The translations under genes and the position numbers were made by a program. Below are positions 57,348 through 64,000 of a stretch of 64,000 bases of DNA, piece by piece. Position 1 is the stretch's first letter, and each line of letters starts with the position of its first letter. The stretch is from NCBI RefSeq assembly GCF_012276755.1, contig NZ_JAAXKX010000017.1:1-64000 (forward strand). Reading direction: 5' to 3'. The DNA comes from Marichromatium bheemlicum. Lineage in GTDB: Bacteria > Pseudomonadota > Gammaproteobacteria > Chromatiales > Chromatiaceae. The notes beneath the pieces were generated by a model. That model was not told the DNA's origin, did no database searches, and worked only from the letters and a program-made list of their open reading frames with translations.

Positions 57348-58946
57348 TTGAACGACCCCCGATCGACCTACGCGCGCCGTGTCGAGCAGCTCGCCACCGC
57401 CACCGACGACCTCTTCGCCGGCAATCGCATCGGCCTGGAAAAGGAGGGGCTACGCGTCTCCCCCACCGGCCAGCTCGCCACTACCCCACACCCGTCCGCG
57501 CTCGGTGCCGCGCTCACCCATCCCTACATCACCACCGACTTCTCTGAGGCCCTGCTCGAGCTGATCACCCCGGCGCTTACCCGCGCCGAGGAGGCACTCG
57601 CCTTTCTCACCGATCTCCATGCCCATGTCCACCACCACCTCGACGACGAGCTGTTGTGGGCGACGAGTATGCCCTGCGTGCTCAAAGGGGGGCGGCAGAT
57701 CCCACTGGCGCGCTACGGTTGTTCCAATGCCGGGCGGATGAAGACCGTCTACCGCCGTGGGTTGGGTAACCGCTACGGGCGCACCATGCAGGTGATCGCC
57801 GGGATCCACTACAACTTCTCCTTCGGCGAGGGGTTCTGGGTGCGGCTCCAAGCGATCGAGGGCGACCGTGGCGCGGCCCGCGCCTTTCGCGATCGCATGC
57901 AGATGGGGATGCTGCGCAACCTGCAGCGCATCGGCTGGCTGGTGCCCTATCTGTTCGGGGCCTCGCCGGCGATCTGCGCGAGTTTTGTGCAGGGGCAGGA
58001 GACCGATCTCGAACACTTCGACGACACCACCCTCTACTATCCGTACGCCACCTCGCTGCGTATGGGCGACATCGGTTACCAGAACCAGCAGGAGGAGGGC
58101 ACCGGCATCAAGGCGAGCTATGACAGCCTCGCCGACTATGTACGCACCCTCACCTGGGCGATCGAGACCCCCTGTCCCGAGTACCAGCGCCTCGGTGTCA
58201 AGGTCGGTGAGCGCTACGAACAGCTCAACGCCAACGTGTTGCAGATCGAGAATGAGTACTACAGCACGGTGCGCCCCAAGCAGCTCACCGAGTGGATGGA
58301 ACGCCCGACCCTGGCGCTCGCCCGTCGCGGCATCCGCTATGTCGAGCTGCGCTCACCCGATATCGATGTCTTCGAGCCGACCGGGACCAGCCTCGAGCAG
58401 CTCCACTTCCTCGAGCTGATGATGCTCCACTGCTTGCTCGCCGACAGCCCGTTGGTCGATGCCGCCGAGCGGCGCGCCATCGATACCAACCTGGTGCGCA
58501 CCGCGCACCGCGGACGCGAACCGGGGTTGACCCTGGTGCGTGCCGGGCGCGAGATCGCCTTGCGTGACTGGGCCGAGGAGTTGCTCGATCGCTTTGCGGT
58601 GCTCGCCGAATTGCTCGACGGTGGTAGCGACGGACCACGGGCAGCGAGCCTGCGGATACAGCGCGACAAGGTAGCCGATGCCACGGCCACGCCCTCAGCG
58701 CGGGTGCTCGCCGAGATGCGCGCCCACGGCGAGGGTTTCTTCGCCTTCGCCCAGCGGATGTCGAGCGCGCATCGCGCCTACTTCCAGGGGCGTCGACCGA
58801 GCGCCAGCCATCAGGTGCTGTTCGAGCGCTTGGCGCGCGACTCGCACCAGCAGCAGCAGGCACTCGAGCGCAGCGAGACGGAGGGCTTCGATGACTTCCT
58901 GGCGCGCTACTTCGCCCAGGGCGAGGGAGAGGCCGGGGCGGCCTGA
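57348..58946 (+). CDS. gshA: Glutamate-cysteine ligase
   Basis: 532 residues from a TTG at 57348 (reads LNDPRSTYARRVEQLATA), with AAGGA about 8 bp upstream. It catalyses the first step of glutathione synthesis. Gammaproteobacterial type-1 GshA segments are visible: GLEKEGLRVSPTGQLATTPH, TDFSEALLELITPAL, VIAGIHYNFSFGEGFW and YVELRSPDIDVFEPTG. It is about the length of E. coli GshA. Glutathione would also serve persulfide handling in a sulfur oxidiser. Followed after 58 bp by the convergent secreted-protein gene. Confidence 0.93.
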   Translation: MNDPRSTYARRVEQLATATDDLFAGNRIGLEKEGLRVSPTGQLATTPHPSALGAALTHPYITTDFSEALLELITPALTRAEEALAFLTDLHAHVHHHLDDELLWATSMPCVLKGGRQIPLARYGCSNAGRMKTVYRRGLGNRYGRTMQVIAGIHYNFSFGEGFWVRLQAIEGDRGAARAFRDRMQMGMLRNLQRIGWLVPYLFGASPAICASFVQGQETDLEHFDDTTLYYPYATSLRMGDIGYQNQQEEGTGIKASYDSLADYVRTLTWAIETPCPEYQRLGVKVGERYEQLNANVLQIENEYYSTVRPKQLTEWMERPTLALARRGIRYVELRSPDIDVFEPTGTSLEQLHFLELMMLHCLLADSPLVDAAERRAIDTNLVRTAHRGREPGLTLVRAGREIALRDWAEELLDRFAVLAELLDGGSDGPRAASLRIQRDKVADATATPSARVLAEMRAHGEGFFAFAQRMSSAHRAYFQGRRPSASHQVLFERLARDSHQQQQALERSETEGFDDFLARYFAQGEGEAGAA

Positions 58947-59004
58947 GCCCCGAGGCCTCGGCGCGAGCCGGGGTCGTCGAGGCTGAGGGGCCCCGAGGCG
59001 GGGG

Positions 59005-59592
59005 TCAGTCCGCCGCGGCCGCCGCCGCGGTGTCCTGCTCGGGCGCTGTGGCGGGGAGCGGGGCGCGCTGGGGGTAGACCGACATCATCGCCTCGATCGC
59101 GGCGCGGCGGGCCTCCATCGCCTCACGCATCTTGGTGCGGTAGGTCTCGAGCGCCTGGCGACGGGTCTCGATGTCGACCGCGGGTGCCGGCATCTCGTGG
59201 CGCTGGCCATAAGCCGGCGGGGTCGGACGCTGGCCGAAGGCAGGTGGCTCGGGCAGATCGGCGATGCCGGGGATCTCCGGCATCGCTGGCATGGCGGGCA
59301 GCTCCGGGGGGGCGCCGAAGGCGGGCATCGCCGGACGCTCGGGGAAGGCCGGCGGCTGCTGCGGCATGGCGAAGGCCCCCGCCTGCTGTTCCATGAAGCG
59401 TCGCTGTGCCTCCATCGCCTGCTCGATCGCCTGGGCGCGGCGCTCGGCGAAGGCTTGCTGCTGCGCGGCGAAGGCCTGGTGTTGCTCCGGGGTCATGGGC
59501 GCGGGGGCGTAGGGCGCGCCATACCAGGCGTTGGCGGCGGTGGCCGTGGCGCCGAGGAGGAGGGCTGAGGCTGCGGTGACGAGTCTGGACAT
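59005..59592 (-). CDS. Secreted Met/Pro/Ala/Gln-rich protein
   Basis: About 195 residues with a clear Sec signal peptide (MSRLVTAASALLLGATATAA, cleaved near ANA). The mature part begins WYGAPYAPAPMTPEQ and is low-complexity: Gln/Ala/Met-rich helical stretches (EQHQAFAAQQQAFAERRAQA), a Pro/Met segment (PAMPAMPEIPGIADLPEPPA), and a second helical stretch (ETRRQALETYRTKMREAMEA). I recognise no family. Tyr/Gly/Pro-rich secreted proteins coat sulfur globules in purple sulfur bacteria, and Met-rich ones can bind copper, but neither is shown here. The ATG at 59592 has AAGGTG 7 bp upstream. Confidence 0.7.
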   Translation of the reverse strand: MSRLVTAASALLLGATATAANAWYGAPYAPAPMTPEQHQAFAAQQQAFAERRAQAIEQAMEAQRRFMEQQAGAFAMPQQPPAFPERPAMPAFGAPPELPAMPAMPEIPGIADLPEPPAFGQRPTPPAYGQRHEMPAPAVDIETRRQALETYRTKMREAMEARRAAIEAMMSVYPQRAPLPATAPEQDTAAAAAAD

Positions 59593-59945
59593 TGAACACA
59601 CCTTGTGGTTTCGAGGGGTTGGGGTGAGTCGATGACAGGAGGCTCCGGGGCGCGTTCAGCGCCGGCCATCACCGGCTCGACGCCTGGTCGTGGGGCCGGT
59701 GCGGACGTCCCTGTCGGGTTGAATCTGCTGGCGCGCCTCATCCCGGTCGCGCGGGGCCGCGGCGCGAGGCGCGCCGTCATCCGGTCCGCGCCCAGGGCCG
59801 CGCAGCGCGGTCTCGGTCGCCTGTCACACCGGCGCAACGCCAGGGAGTCGATCGGATCAGGCATTGATTATATAAGCGTTTTCTAAAGTATCAAGCCGGC
59901 TTCTGGACGCACCGCCCCGATCTCGTCGGGGGCGGTGCGTTGCTC
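59593..59945. other. Intergenic region, 353 bp, with promoter and long leader
   Basis: It holds the near-consensus promoter at 59867-59894 and about 270 nt of GC-rich leader before the secreted-protein gene, and a CGCACCGCCCC/GGGGCGGTGCG hairpin (about 59908-59939) after the sthA stop. No gene is supported. Confidence 0.6.
59867..59894 (-). promoter_or_regulatory. Near-consensus sigma-70 promoter for the secreted-protein gene
   Basis: Read leftwards: TTGATA (59894-59889), 16 bp, TATAAT (59872-59867), in the only AT-rich patch of this gap. The start would be near 59860, leaving a leader of about 268 nt before the ATG at 59592. Confidence 0.6.
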
Positions 59946-61343
59946 TCAGAACAGTCGATTGAGTCCGTTGAGCGCGGCGACGCGATAGGCCTCGGCCATG
60001 GTCGGGTAGTTGAAGGTGGTCTCGGTGAAATAACGGATGTTATTGGCCGAGCCCTGCTGCGACATGATCGCCTGTCCGATGTGGACGATCTCGGCGGCCT
60101 GCTCGCCGAAGCAGTGGATGCCGAGGATCTCCAGGGTCTCGCGATGGAACAGCAGCTTGAGCATGCCGACGGTGTGACCGGTGATCTGGGCGCGGGCGAT
60201 GCTCTTGAAGTCGGCCTGAGCGACCTCGTAGGGGATCTGCGCGGCGGTCAACTCGCGTTCGGTGCGCCCCACCGAGCTGATCTCGGGGACGGTGTAGATG
60301 CCGGTGGGGAACTCCTCGATCAACGACCAGCCGCACTCGCCGTCGGCGATGTGGGCGCCGACGAAGCGGCCCTGATCGTAGCTGGCGCTGGCCAGCGCCG
60401 GTGGTCCGGCGACGTCACCGACGGCATAGATGTGCGGTAGCGCGGTCTGGTAGCTGGCGTTGACCTCGAGTTGGCCGCGGCGGTTGGGCGCCAGGCCGAT
60501 CTCCTCGAGTCCCATGTCCTGGGTGTTGCCGGCGCGCCCGTTGGCCCACAGCAGATAATCGGTCTTGAACTTCTTGCCCGAGCGGCAGTGCAGCACCACC
60601 CCATCGGCCTCTGGCTCGACGTGCTCGTAGACCTCGTCGTGACGGATCACCACGCCCTGTTGGCGCAGGTGATAGCTCAGCGCGTCGGTAATCTCGTCAT
60701 CGAGGAAGGAGAGCAGGCGATCGCGGGTATTGACCAGGTTCACCTTGACGTCGAGCGCACCCATGATCGAGGCGTACTCACAGCCGATGACGCCGGCCCC
60801 GTAGATCGTCAGCGAGCGCGGTGTCTGCTGCAGCCCGAGCACCGAATCGCTGTCGAGTACCCGGGGGTGTGAGAAGTCGATGTCCGGTGGGTGATAGGGG
60901 CGCGAGCCGGTGGCGATGACGAAGTGCTTGGCGCGCAGCCGCTCGCTCGGGCCACGGGCGCGGCGCACCTCGATCAGGTTGGGTTCGAGAAACACCGCGC
61001 GGCCGAATACCACCTCGACGCGATTGCGCCGGTAGTAACGGAAACGGGTGCGGACCTGGTCGTCGATGGCACCGTCGGCGGCGCGCAGCAGGTCGGGGAA
61101 CTCGATCTCGATCTGATGCTGGGTGTGCTGGAACAGCGGGTTACGACGATAGTCGGCGAGCATCTGGATGGCGTGGCGCAACGCCTTGCTGGGGATGGTG
61201 CCCCAGTGGGTGCAACCGCCACCGACGCGTTGATGGGCCTCGACCACGGCGATGCGCTGGCCGGTCTTGGCCAGTTTCATGGCTGCGCCCTCGCCCCCGG
61301 GACCGGCCCCGATGACGATGGTATCGAACTCGCGCGTGGTCAT
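59946..61343 (-). CDS. sthA: Soluble pyridine nucleotide transhydrogenase (Si-specific)
   Basis: 465 residues from the ATG at 61343 ([20 protein letters not shown]). It is a flavoprotein of the disulfide-reductase superfamily with FAD motif GAGPGG (12-17), NAD motif [12 protein letters not shown] and AVGDVAG. The redox-active cysteine pair is absent: [16 protein letters not shown] keeps Cys44 but has Thr at the second position, exactly the SthA pattern, so it is not a lipoamide or glutathione reductase. It equilibrates NADPH and NADH in the cytoplasm. The frame extends upstream but without similarity. Confidence 0.93.
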   Translation of the reverse strand: MTTREFDTIVIGAGPGGEGAAMKLAKTGQRIAVVEAHQRVGGGCTHWGTIPSKALRHAIQMLADYRRNPLFQHTQHQIEIEFPDLLRAADGAIDDQVRTRFRYYRRNRVEVVFGRAVFLEPNLIEVRRARGPSERLRAKHFVIATGSRPYHPPDIDFSHPRVLDSDSVLGLQQTPRSLTIYGAGVIGCEYASIMGALDVKVNLVNTRDRLLSFLDDEITDALSYHLRQQGVVIRHDEVYEHVEPEADGVVLHCRSGKKFKTDYLLWANGRAGNTQDMGLEEIGLAPNRRGQLEVNASYQTALPHIYAVGDVAGPPALASASYDQGRFVGAHIADGECGWSLIEEFPTGIYTVPEISSVGRTERELTAAQIPYEVAQADFKSIARAQITGHTVGMLKLLFHRETLEILGIHCFGEQAAEIVHIGQAIMSQQGSANNIRYFTETTFNYPTMAEAYRVAALNGLNRLF

Positions 61344-61465
61344 AGCTTGCTGGCTCCGGCTGTGTCTTCTGGCAGGGGGGCTAAAGGGTAGCACAGCCGG
61401 AGCGGCGCGCGCGGCGTACCTCCGGGTACGCCGCGTCACTCAAGGTGAAGGAGGGATGCCCGGGG

Positions 61466-61897
61466 TCAGAGGAAGTCGGGCAGGCTCTTGCGGATGTTGG
61501 TCGGGGTCTGAGTGGTGAGGTTCTTGTCGACCTCGCCGGCGACGAGCTGACGCAGCGAGGCCGACAGTTGCTTGCGCAATACGCCGAGGAAGCTGGGGGC
61601 GGCGATCACATAGAGTTTCCTGAAGGCGCCTTCGAGTCGAGCCTTCTCCAGTGCGTTGCAGATCAGGTTGGCGAAGCGTTCGGCGTGCTCCTGCTTGAGT
61701 CCGCCTTCACCGTTGATGCCATGTCCTCCGGTGCTGGGGTCGTGTCCGCGTCCGCCCCGGTCGGTGTTCAGGTCCCCCTGGCGCAGGCGGGCCTCGGGAA
61801 AGGCCAGGGTGTGGACCTCTTCGATGGGGCTTGCGGCCTTTTCGGCTTGGAAGATTCGAGCGCGGCTCGTGTCAGCGACCAGAACCCAAGTTGGCAT
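61466..61897 (-). CDS. Host attachment family protein
   Basis: 143 residues from the ATG at 61897 (MPTWVLVADTSRARIFQAEK), preceded by AAGGTG. It matches the host-attachment family: an N-terminal WVLVADxxRARIF strand, a charged middle (GGRGHDPSTGGHGINGEGGL) and YVIAAPSFLGVLRKQLSASL with VDKNLTTQTPTNIRKSLPDF near the end. The name comes from an Agrobacterium/Rhizobium report of attachment; the fold resembles eRF1-domain nucleotide-binding proteins, and its true role in free-living bacteria is unknown. It has no signal peptide. Confidence 0.8.
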   Translation of the reverse strand: MPTWVLVADTSRARIFQAEKAASPIEEVHTLAFPEARLRQGDLNTDRGGRGHDPSTGGHGINGEGGLKQEHAERFANLICNALEKARLEGAFRKLYVIAAPSFLGVLRKQLSASLRQLVAGEVDKNLTTQTPTNIRKSLPDFL

Positions 61898-62064
61898 GGT
61901 GTCACCTTCCTCCAGGTTGTTGCCCGGCATCGGCGGCGGGTGAGGACGGGGGCGTGCGCGAATGCGTTGGCTACCGAATCACGCCGGGCGCTGCTTGCCA
62001 GATACGCCATCCCGTCGGCACTGAGTGTAACAGCTCTGTCATCGACGACGCGCGACACGTCGGT

Positions 62065-62826
62065 TCAGTCGGCGACAGGGCGAGTGCCGAGCAGTACGCC
62101 CTGGGCCTGGAGCCGGGCGAGGATCTCGTTGCCGAACCCGACCACCCGCGCGGGCTCGGGGTGGCGCAGTTCTGCGGCGATGCGTAGCAAGGCCGCGCGT
62201 CCGCTGGGCGCGGGGCTGGTCTCGATGAGTTGCAGTAGGCGCTGGGTGATGGCGTTGATCTCGATGGTGCGCACTCGCTGATGACGGTCACGCAACAGCA
62301 CCAGCTGCGCCGGTTCGGGGGCGGGGGTCGCGGGCTGGTGATCCGGGGCGATGCGATGGACGGGAAAGCGGTAGCTCAACGGCCAGGCCAGCGGGCTGCG
62401 TACCGGGGTGGCGGCGAGCAGGTCGCCGTTGGGGTCGAGGCCGTCGAGGTCGGGCTCGATCTCGCTGTTGTACAGCGCGATCTCGATCCACTCGTAGTGC
62501 GCTAGTTCGAGCAGGAAGGGCGGGTCGCCGGCGTTGGCCGGGTGCTGGCCGAGGAAGTCGACGAACTCGCCGGGGAGACGGTGGAACAGAGGCGTACGGG
62601 CGCGGTGTGCGACGAGGAAGTCGCGCACCAGCGCGCGCCAGCGCGCCGGGTCGAGGAGGCGATGGAGCACCGGGAAGCTGCCGGCGAGCAGTGCGTCGAG
62701 GTTGTTGAAGATCAGCTCGCGATAGACGCGCATCCGCTCGGCGGCGACGTCGGTCGGCGCGTCTGCCCGCGCGGGGTCGCGCAGATGGGCGCAGAAGGCC
62801 TGTTGCTGGACCGCGAACTCAGCCAT
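62065..62826 (-). CDS. hvfC: HvfC/BufC-type RiPP maturation partner (DUF2063)
   Basis: 253 residues. The N-terminal DUF2063 helical domain ([40 protein letters not shown]) is diagnostic; the C-terminal part ([28 protein letters not shown]) is the variable winged-helix-like half. In related systems this protein recruits the precursor peptide to the DUF692 oxidase and is required for modification. Its start overlaps hvfB by 8 bp, so the pair is coupled. It is the last gene of the three-gene operon; no DoxX-type hvfX follows. Confidence 0.85.
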   Translation of the reverse strand: MAEFAVQQQAFCAHLRDPARADAPTDVAAERMRVYRELIFNNLDALLAGSFPVLHRLLDPARWRALVRDFLVAHRARTPLFHRLPGEFVDFLGQHPANAGDPPFLLELAHYEWIEIALYNSEIEPDLDGLDPNGDLLAATPVRSPLAWPLSYRFPVHRIAPDHQPATPAPEPAQLVLLRDRHQRVRTIEINAITQRLLQLIETSPAPSGRAALLRIAAELRHPEPARVVGFGNEILARLQAQGVLLGTRPVAD

Positions 62827-63667
62827 GGGCGCGTTGCTCCGGCAGGGCGCGGTGCTGGATCAGGGCGATCTGCTCGACCTCTTCGACGAGTTGTGCCAGC
62901 GGTGGGATGTCGAAGTCGCGCTCGAGCAGGGTGGGGAAGACGCCGAAGTGCTCATAGGCCGCAGCCAGCAGCGACCACACCGGGTCGATCACCGCGCTGC
63001 CGTGGGTGTCGATGCACAGCTCCGGGGAGACCTCCCGGTGTCCGGCGACGTGGCCGTAGCGGATGCGCTCGCCGGGCAGGGCGCGGAGGAAGTCGAGGGC
63101 GTCGTAGCCGTGATTGACGGCGTTGACGTGGAGGTTGTTGACGTCGAGCAGCAGCTCGCAGTCGGCACGTTCGAGCACCGCGTCGATGAAGTCGAGTTCG
63201 GTCATCTCCTGGCCCGGCGCGGCGTAGTAGGAGACGTTCTCGACGGCGATGCGCCGCCCGAGGAGGTCCTGCACCTGGCCGATGCGGGCAACGACGTGAG
63301 CGATGGCCGCCTCGGTGAAGGGGATCGGCAGCAGGTCATAGAGCTGACCGTCGTCACTGCAGTAGCTCAGGTGCTCGGAGTAGATCGCGATGCCGTGGAC
63401 ATCAAGGAAGTCGCCGATCGCGCGTACCAGCTCCAGGTCGAGCGGCGCCGGGCCGCCGAGCGAGAGCGACAGGCCGTGACAGACGAAGGGGTGACGTTCG
63501 GTCAGGGCGCGCAGCCGCCGGGCGTTGGCCCCGCCCATGCCGATCCAGTTCTCGGGGGCGATCTCGTAGAACTCGACCGCCGCCGGAGGGGTGTCGAGCA
63601 GGGCGCGCACGAAGGCGCGCCGCAGCCCCAGACCGGCGCCGTGGAGGCTCGCGGGTCCGGTAGTCAT
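62819..63667 (-). CDS. hvfB: HvfB/BufB-type multinuclear iron oxidase (DUF692)
   Basis: 282 residues of the DUF692/MNIO family, TIM-barrel iron oxidases that modify cysteines of ribosomal peptides. Family segments: [106 protein letters not shown] and [11 protein letters not shown]. The His, Glu and Asp residues in these segments are the usual iron ligands. Relatives convert Cys to oxazolone/thioamide or thiooxazole groups that bind copper. The ATG at 63667 lies 3 bp after the hvfA stop. Confidence 0.92.
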   Translation of the reverse strand: MTTGPASLHGAGLGLRRAFVRALLDTPPAAVEFYEIAPENWIGMGGANARRLRALTERHPFVCHGLSLSLGGPAPLDLELVRAIGDFLDVHGIAIYSEHLSYCSDDGQLYDLLPIPFTEAAIAHVVARIGQVQDLLGRRIAVENVSYYAAPGQEMTELDFIDAVLERADCELLLDVNNLHVNAVNHGYDALDFLRALPGERIRYGHVAGHREVSPELCIDTHGSAVIDPVWSLLAAAYEHFGVFPTLLERDFDIPPLAQLVEEVEQIALIQHRALPEQRAHG

Positions 63668-63670
63668 CGG

Positions 63671-63937
63671 CTAGCTCGCGCCGCCACACTTGCCCTCACC
63701 GCACTTGCCCTCCATGCCGCCGCAGTTACCCTCGCTGTCCTTGTCACCGCCGGCACCGCCGCACTTGCCCTCGGTCTCGGATGAGGCCAGTTGCAGATGG
63801 CCGCTCTCGACCACGGTGGCGGCGAAGGGGTTTTGTTCGGCACTGGCCGGGGCGATGGCGGCGAGGTTGCCGATCAGGGCGGCGCCGAGCAGTCCGGTGG
63901 CGGTAGTGAGCGTGGTCTTGGTCTTGATGTCTGACAT
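63671..63937 (-). CDS. hvfA: HvfA/BufA-type precursor peptide with EGKCG motifs
   Basis: 88 residues. Sec signal peptide (TATGLLGAALIGNLAAIAPA, cleaved at ASA before Glu34), then a spacer NPFAATVVESGHLQLASSE typical of this family, then four Cys motifs: EGKCG (Cys59), EGNCG (Cys72) and EGKCGEGKCGG (Cys79, Cys84). The EGKCG pentapeptide is the modification site in HvfA/bufferin-type RiPP metallophores. Being secreted and Cys-rich, the product would bind copper in the periplasm or outside. GAGGATCG precedes the ATG. It is the first gene of the operon; its promoter lies at or beyond the window edge. Confidence 0.9.
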   Translation of the reverse strand: MSDIKTKTTLTTATGLLGAALIGNLAAIAPASAEQNPFAATVVESGHLQLASSETEGKCGGAGGDKDSEGNCGGMEGKCGEGKCGGAS

Positions 63938-64000
63938 GGTCTCGATCCTCGATAGGGGGGAGCGTCACATGGGGGCATGGTCGGGCGCCTGTCGCACCGG

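Noticed and set aside
59493-59864. A 123-codon minus-strand frame starting near the 59867 promoter
   Set aside because: Its ATG would lie at or upstream of the transcript start, it overlaps the secreted-protein signal peptide in another frame, and the composition is non-coding.

Overview
The window comes from a GC-rich gammaproteobacterium. The housekeeping genes (argA, pilS/pilR, bamD, gcvR-like, sthA, rluD, pgeF) fit the Chromatiales, and a purple sulfur bacterium of the Chromatiaceae is my best guess. That guess rests on overall gene content and repeat style: no photosynthesis or sulfur-oxidation gene lies in the window. I see no rRNA, tRNA or CRISPR array. Nearly all of the window is ordinary dense chromosome, interrupted by one acquired defence cassette, one metal-binding-peptide (RiPP) operon at the right edge, and several intergenic gaps filled with repeats.

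Left end (1-6050): a lower-GC island holding a complete QatABCD anti-phage operon, read leftwards as qatA-qatB-qatC-qatD with every junction overlapping. It is bordered by debris: the first 45 codons of a REP-associated (Y1-type) transposase, a broken C-terminus of an AAA-type ATPase whose stop codon overlaps the qatA start, and a tandem array with a unit of about 150 bp. A 13-bp motif linked to the transposase relic brackets the cassette.

6050-27400: a VanZ-like membrane protein and ribonucleotide reductase beta chain (nrdB) behind two NrdR boxes; a K+/H+ antiporter (nhaP2); a glycine-zipper lipoprotein; DUF3334 and DUF2934 proteins; a two-gene FtsX-type ABC transporter; two adjacent GH57 glycosidases; a FliL-like protein; an ExeA/GspA ATPase; mgtE; nhaD; and an Aer-like chemoreceptor. 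27400-47000: valS, ppdK, hypF, alr, a PA3496-like small protein, an MscK-type channel, argA, and the pilR and pilS pair, which is split by about 0.9 kb of repeats carrying a 40-bp duplicate of the pilS end.

47000-64000: sucCD-nadE, a terminator, then glnB (PII); bamD; a rightward run rluD-pgeF-gcvR-def-prc-gshA; a secreted Met/Pro/Ala/Gln-rich protein; sthA; a host-attachment-family protein; and an hvfABC (bufferin/oxazolin-type) RiPP operon in which a short secreted peptide with EGKCG motifs is followed by its DUF692 iron oxidase and DUF2063 partner.

The long gaps at 25044-25789, 30328-30814, 36011-36640 and 44360-45246 share a family of inverted-repeat, MITE-like elements built on a core close to TTGAACCGCAAAG. 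The most notable items are the Qat cassette with its relics, the hvf operon, and the repeat invasion between pilS and pilR.
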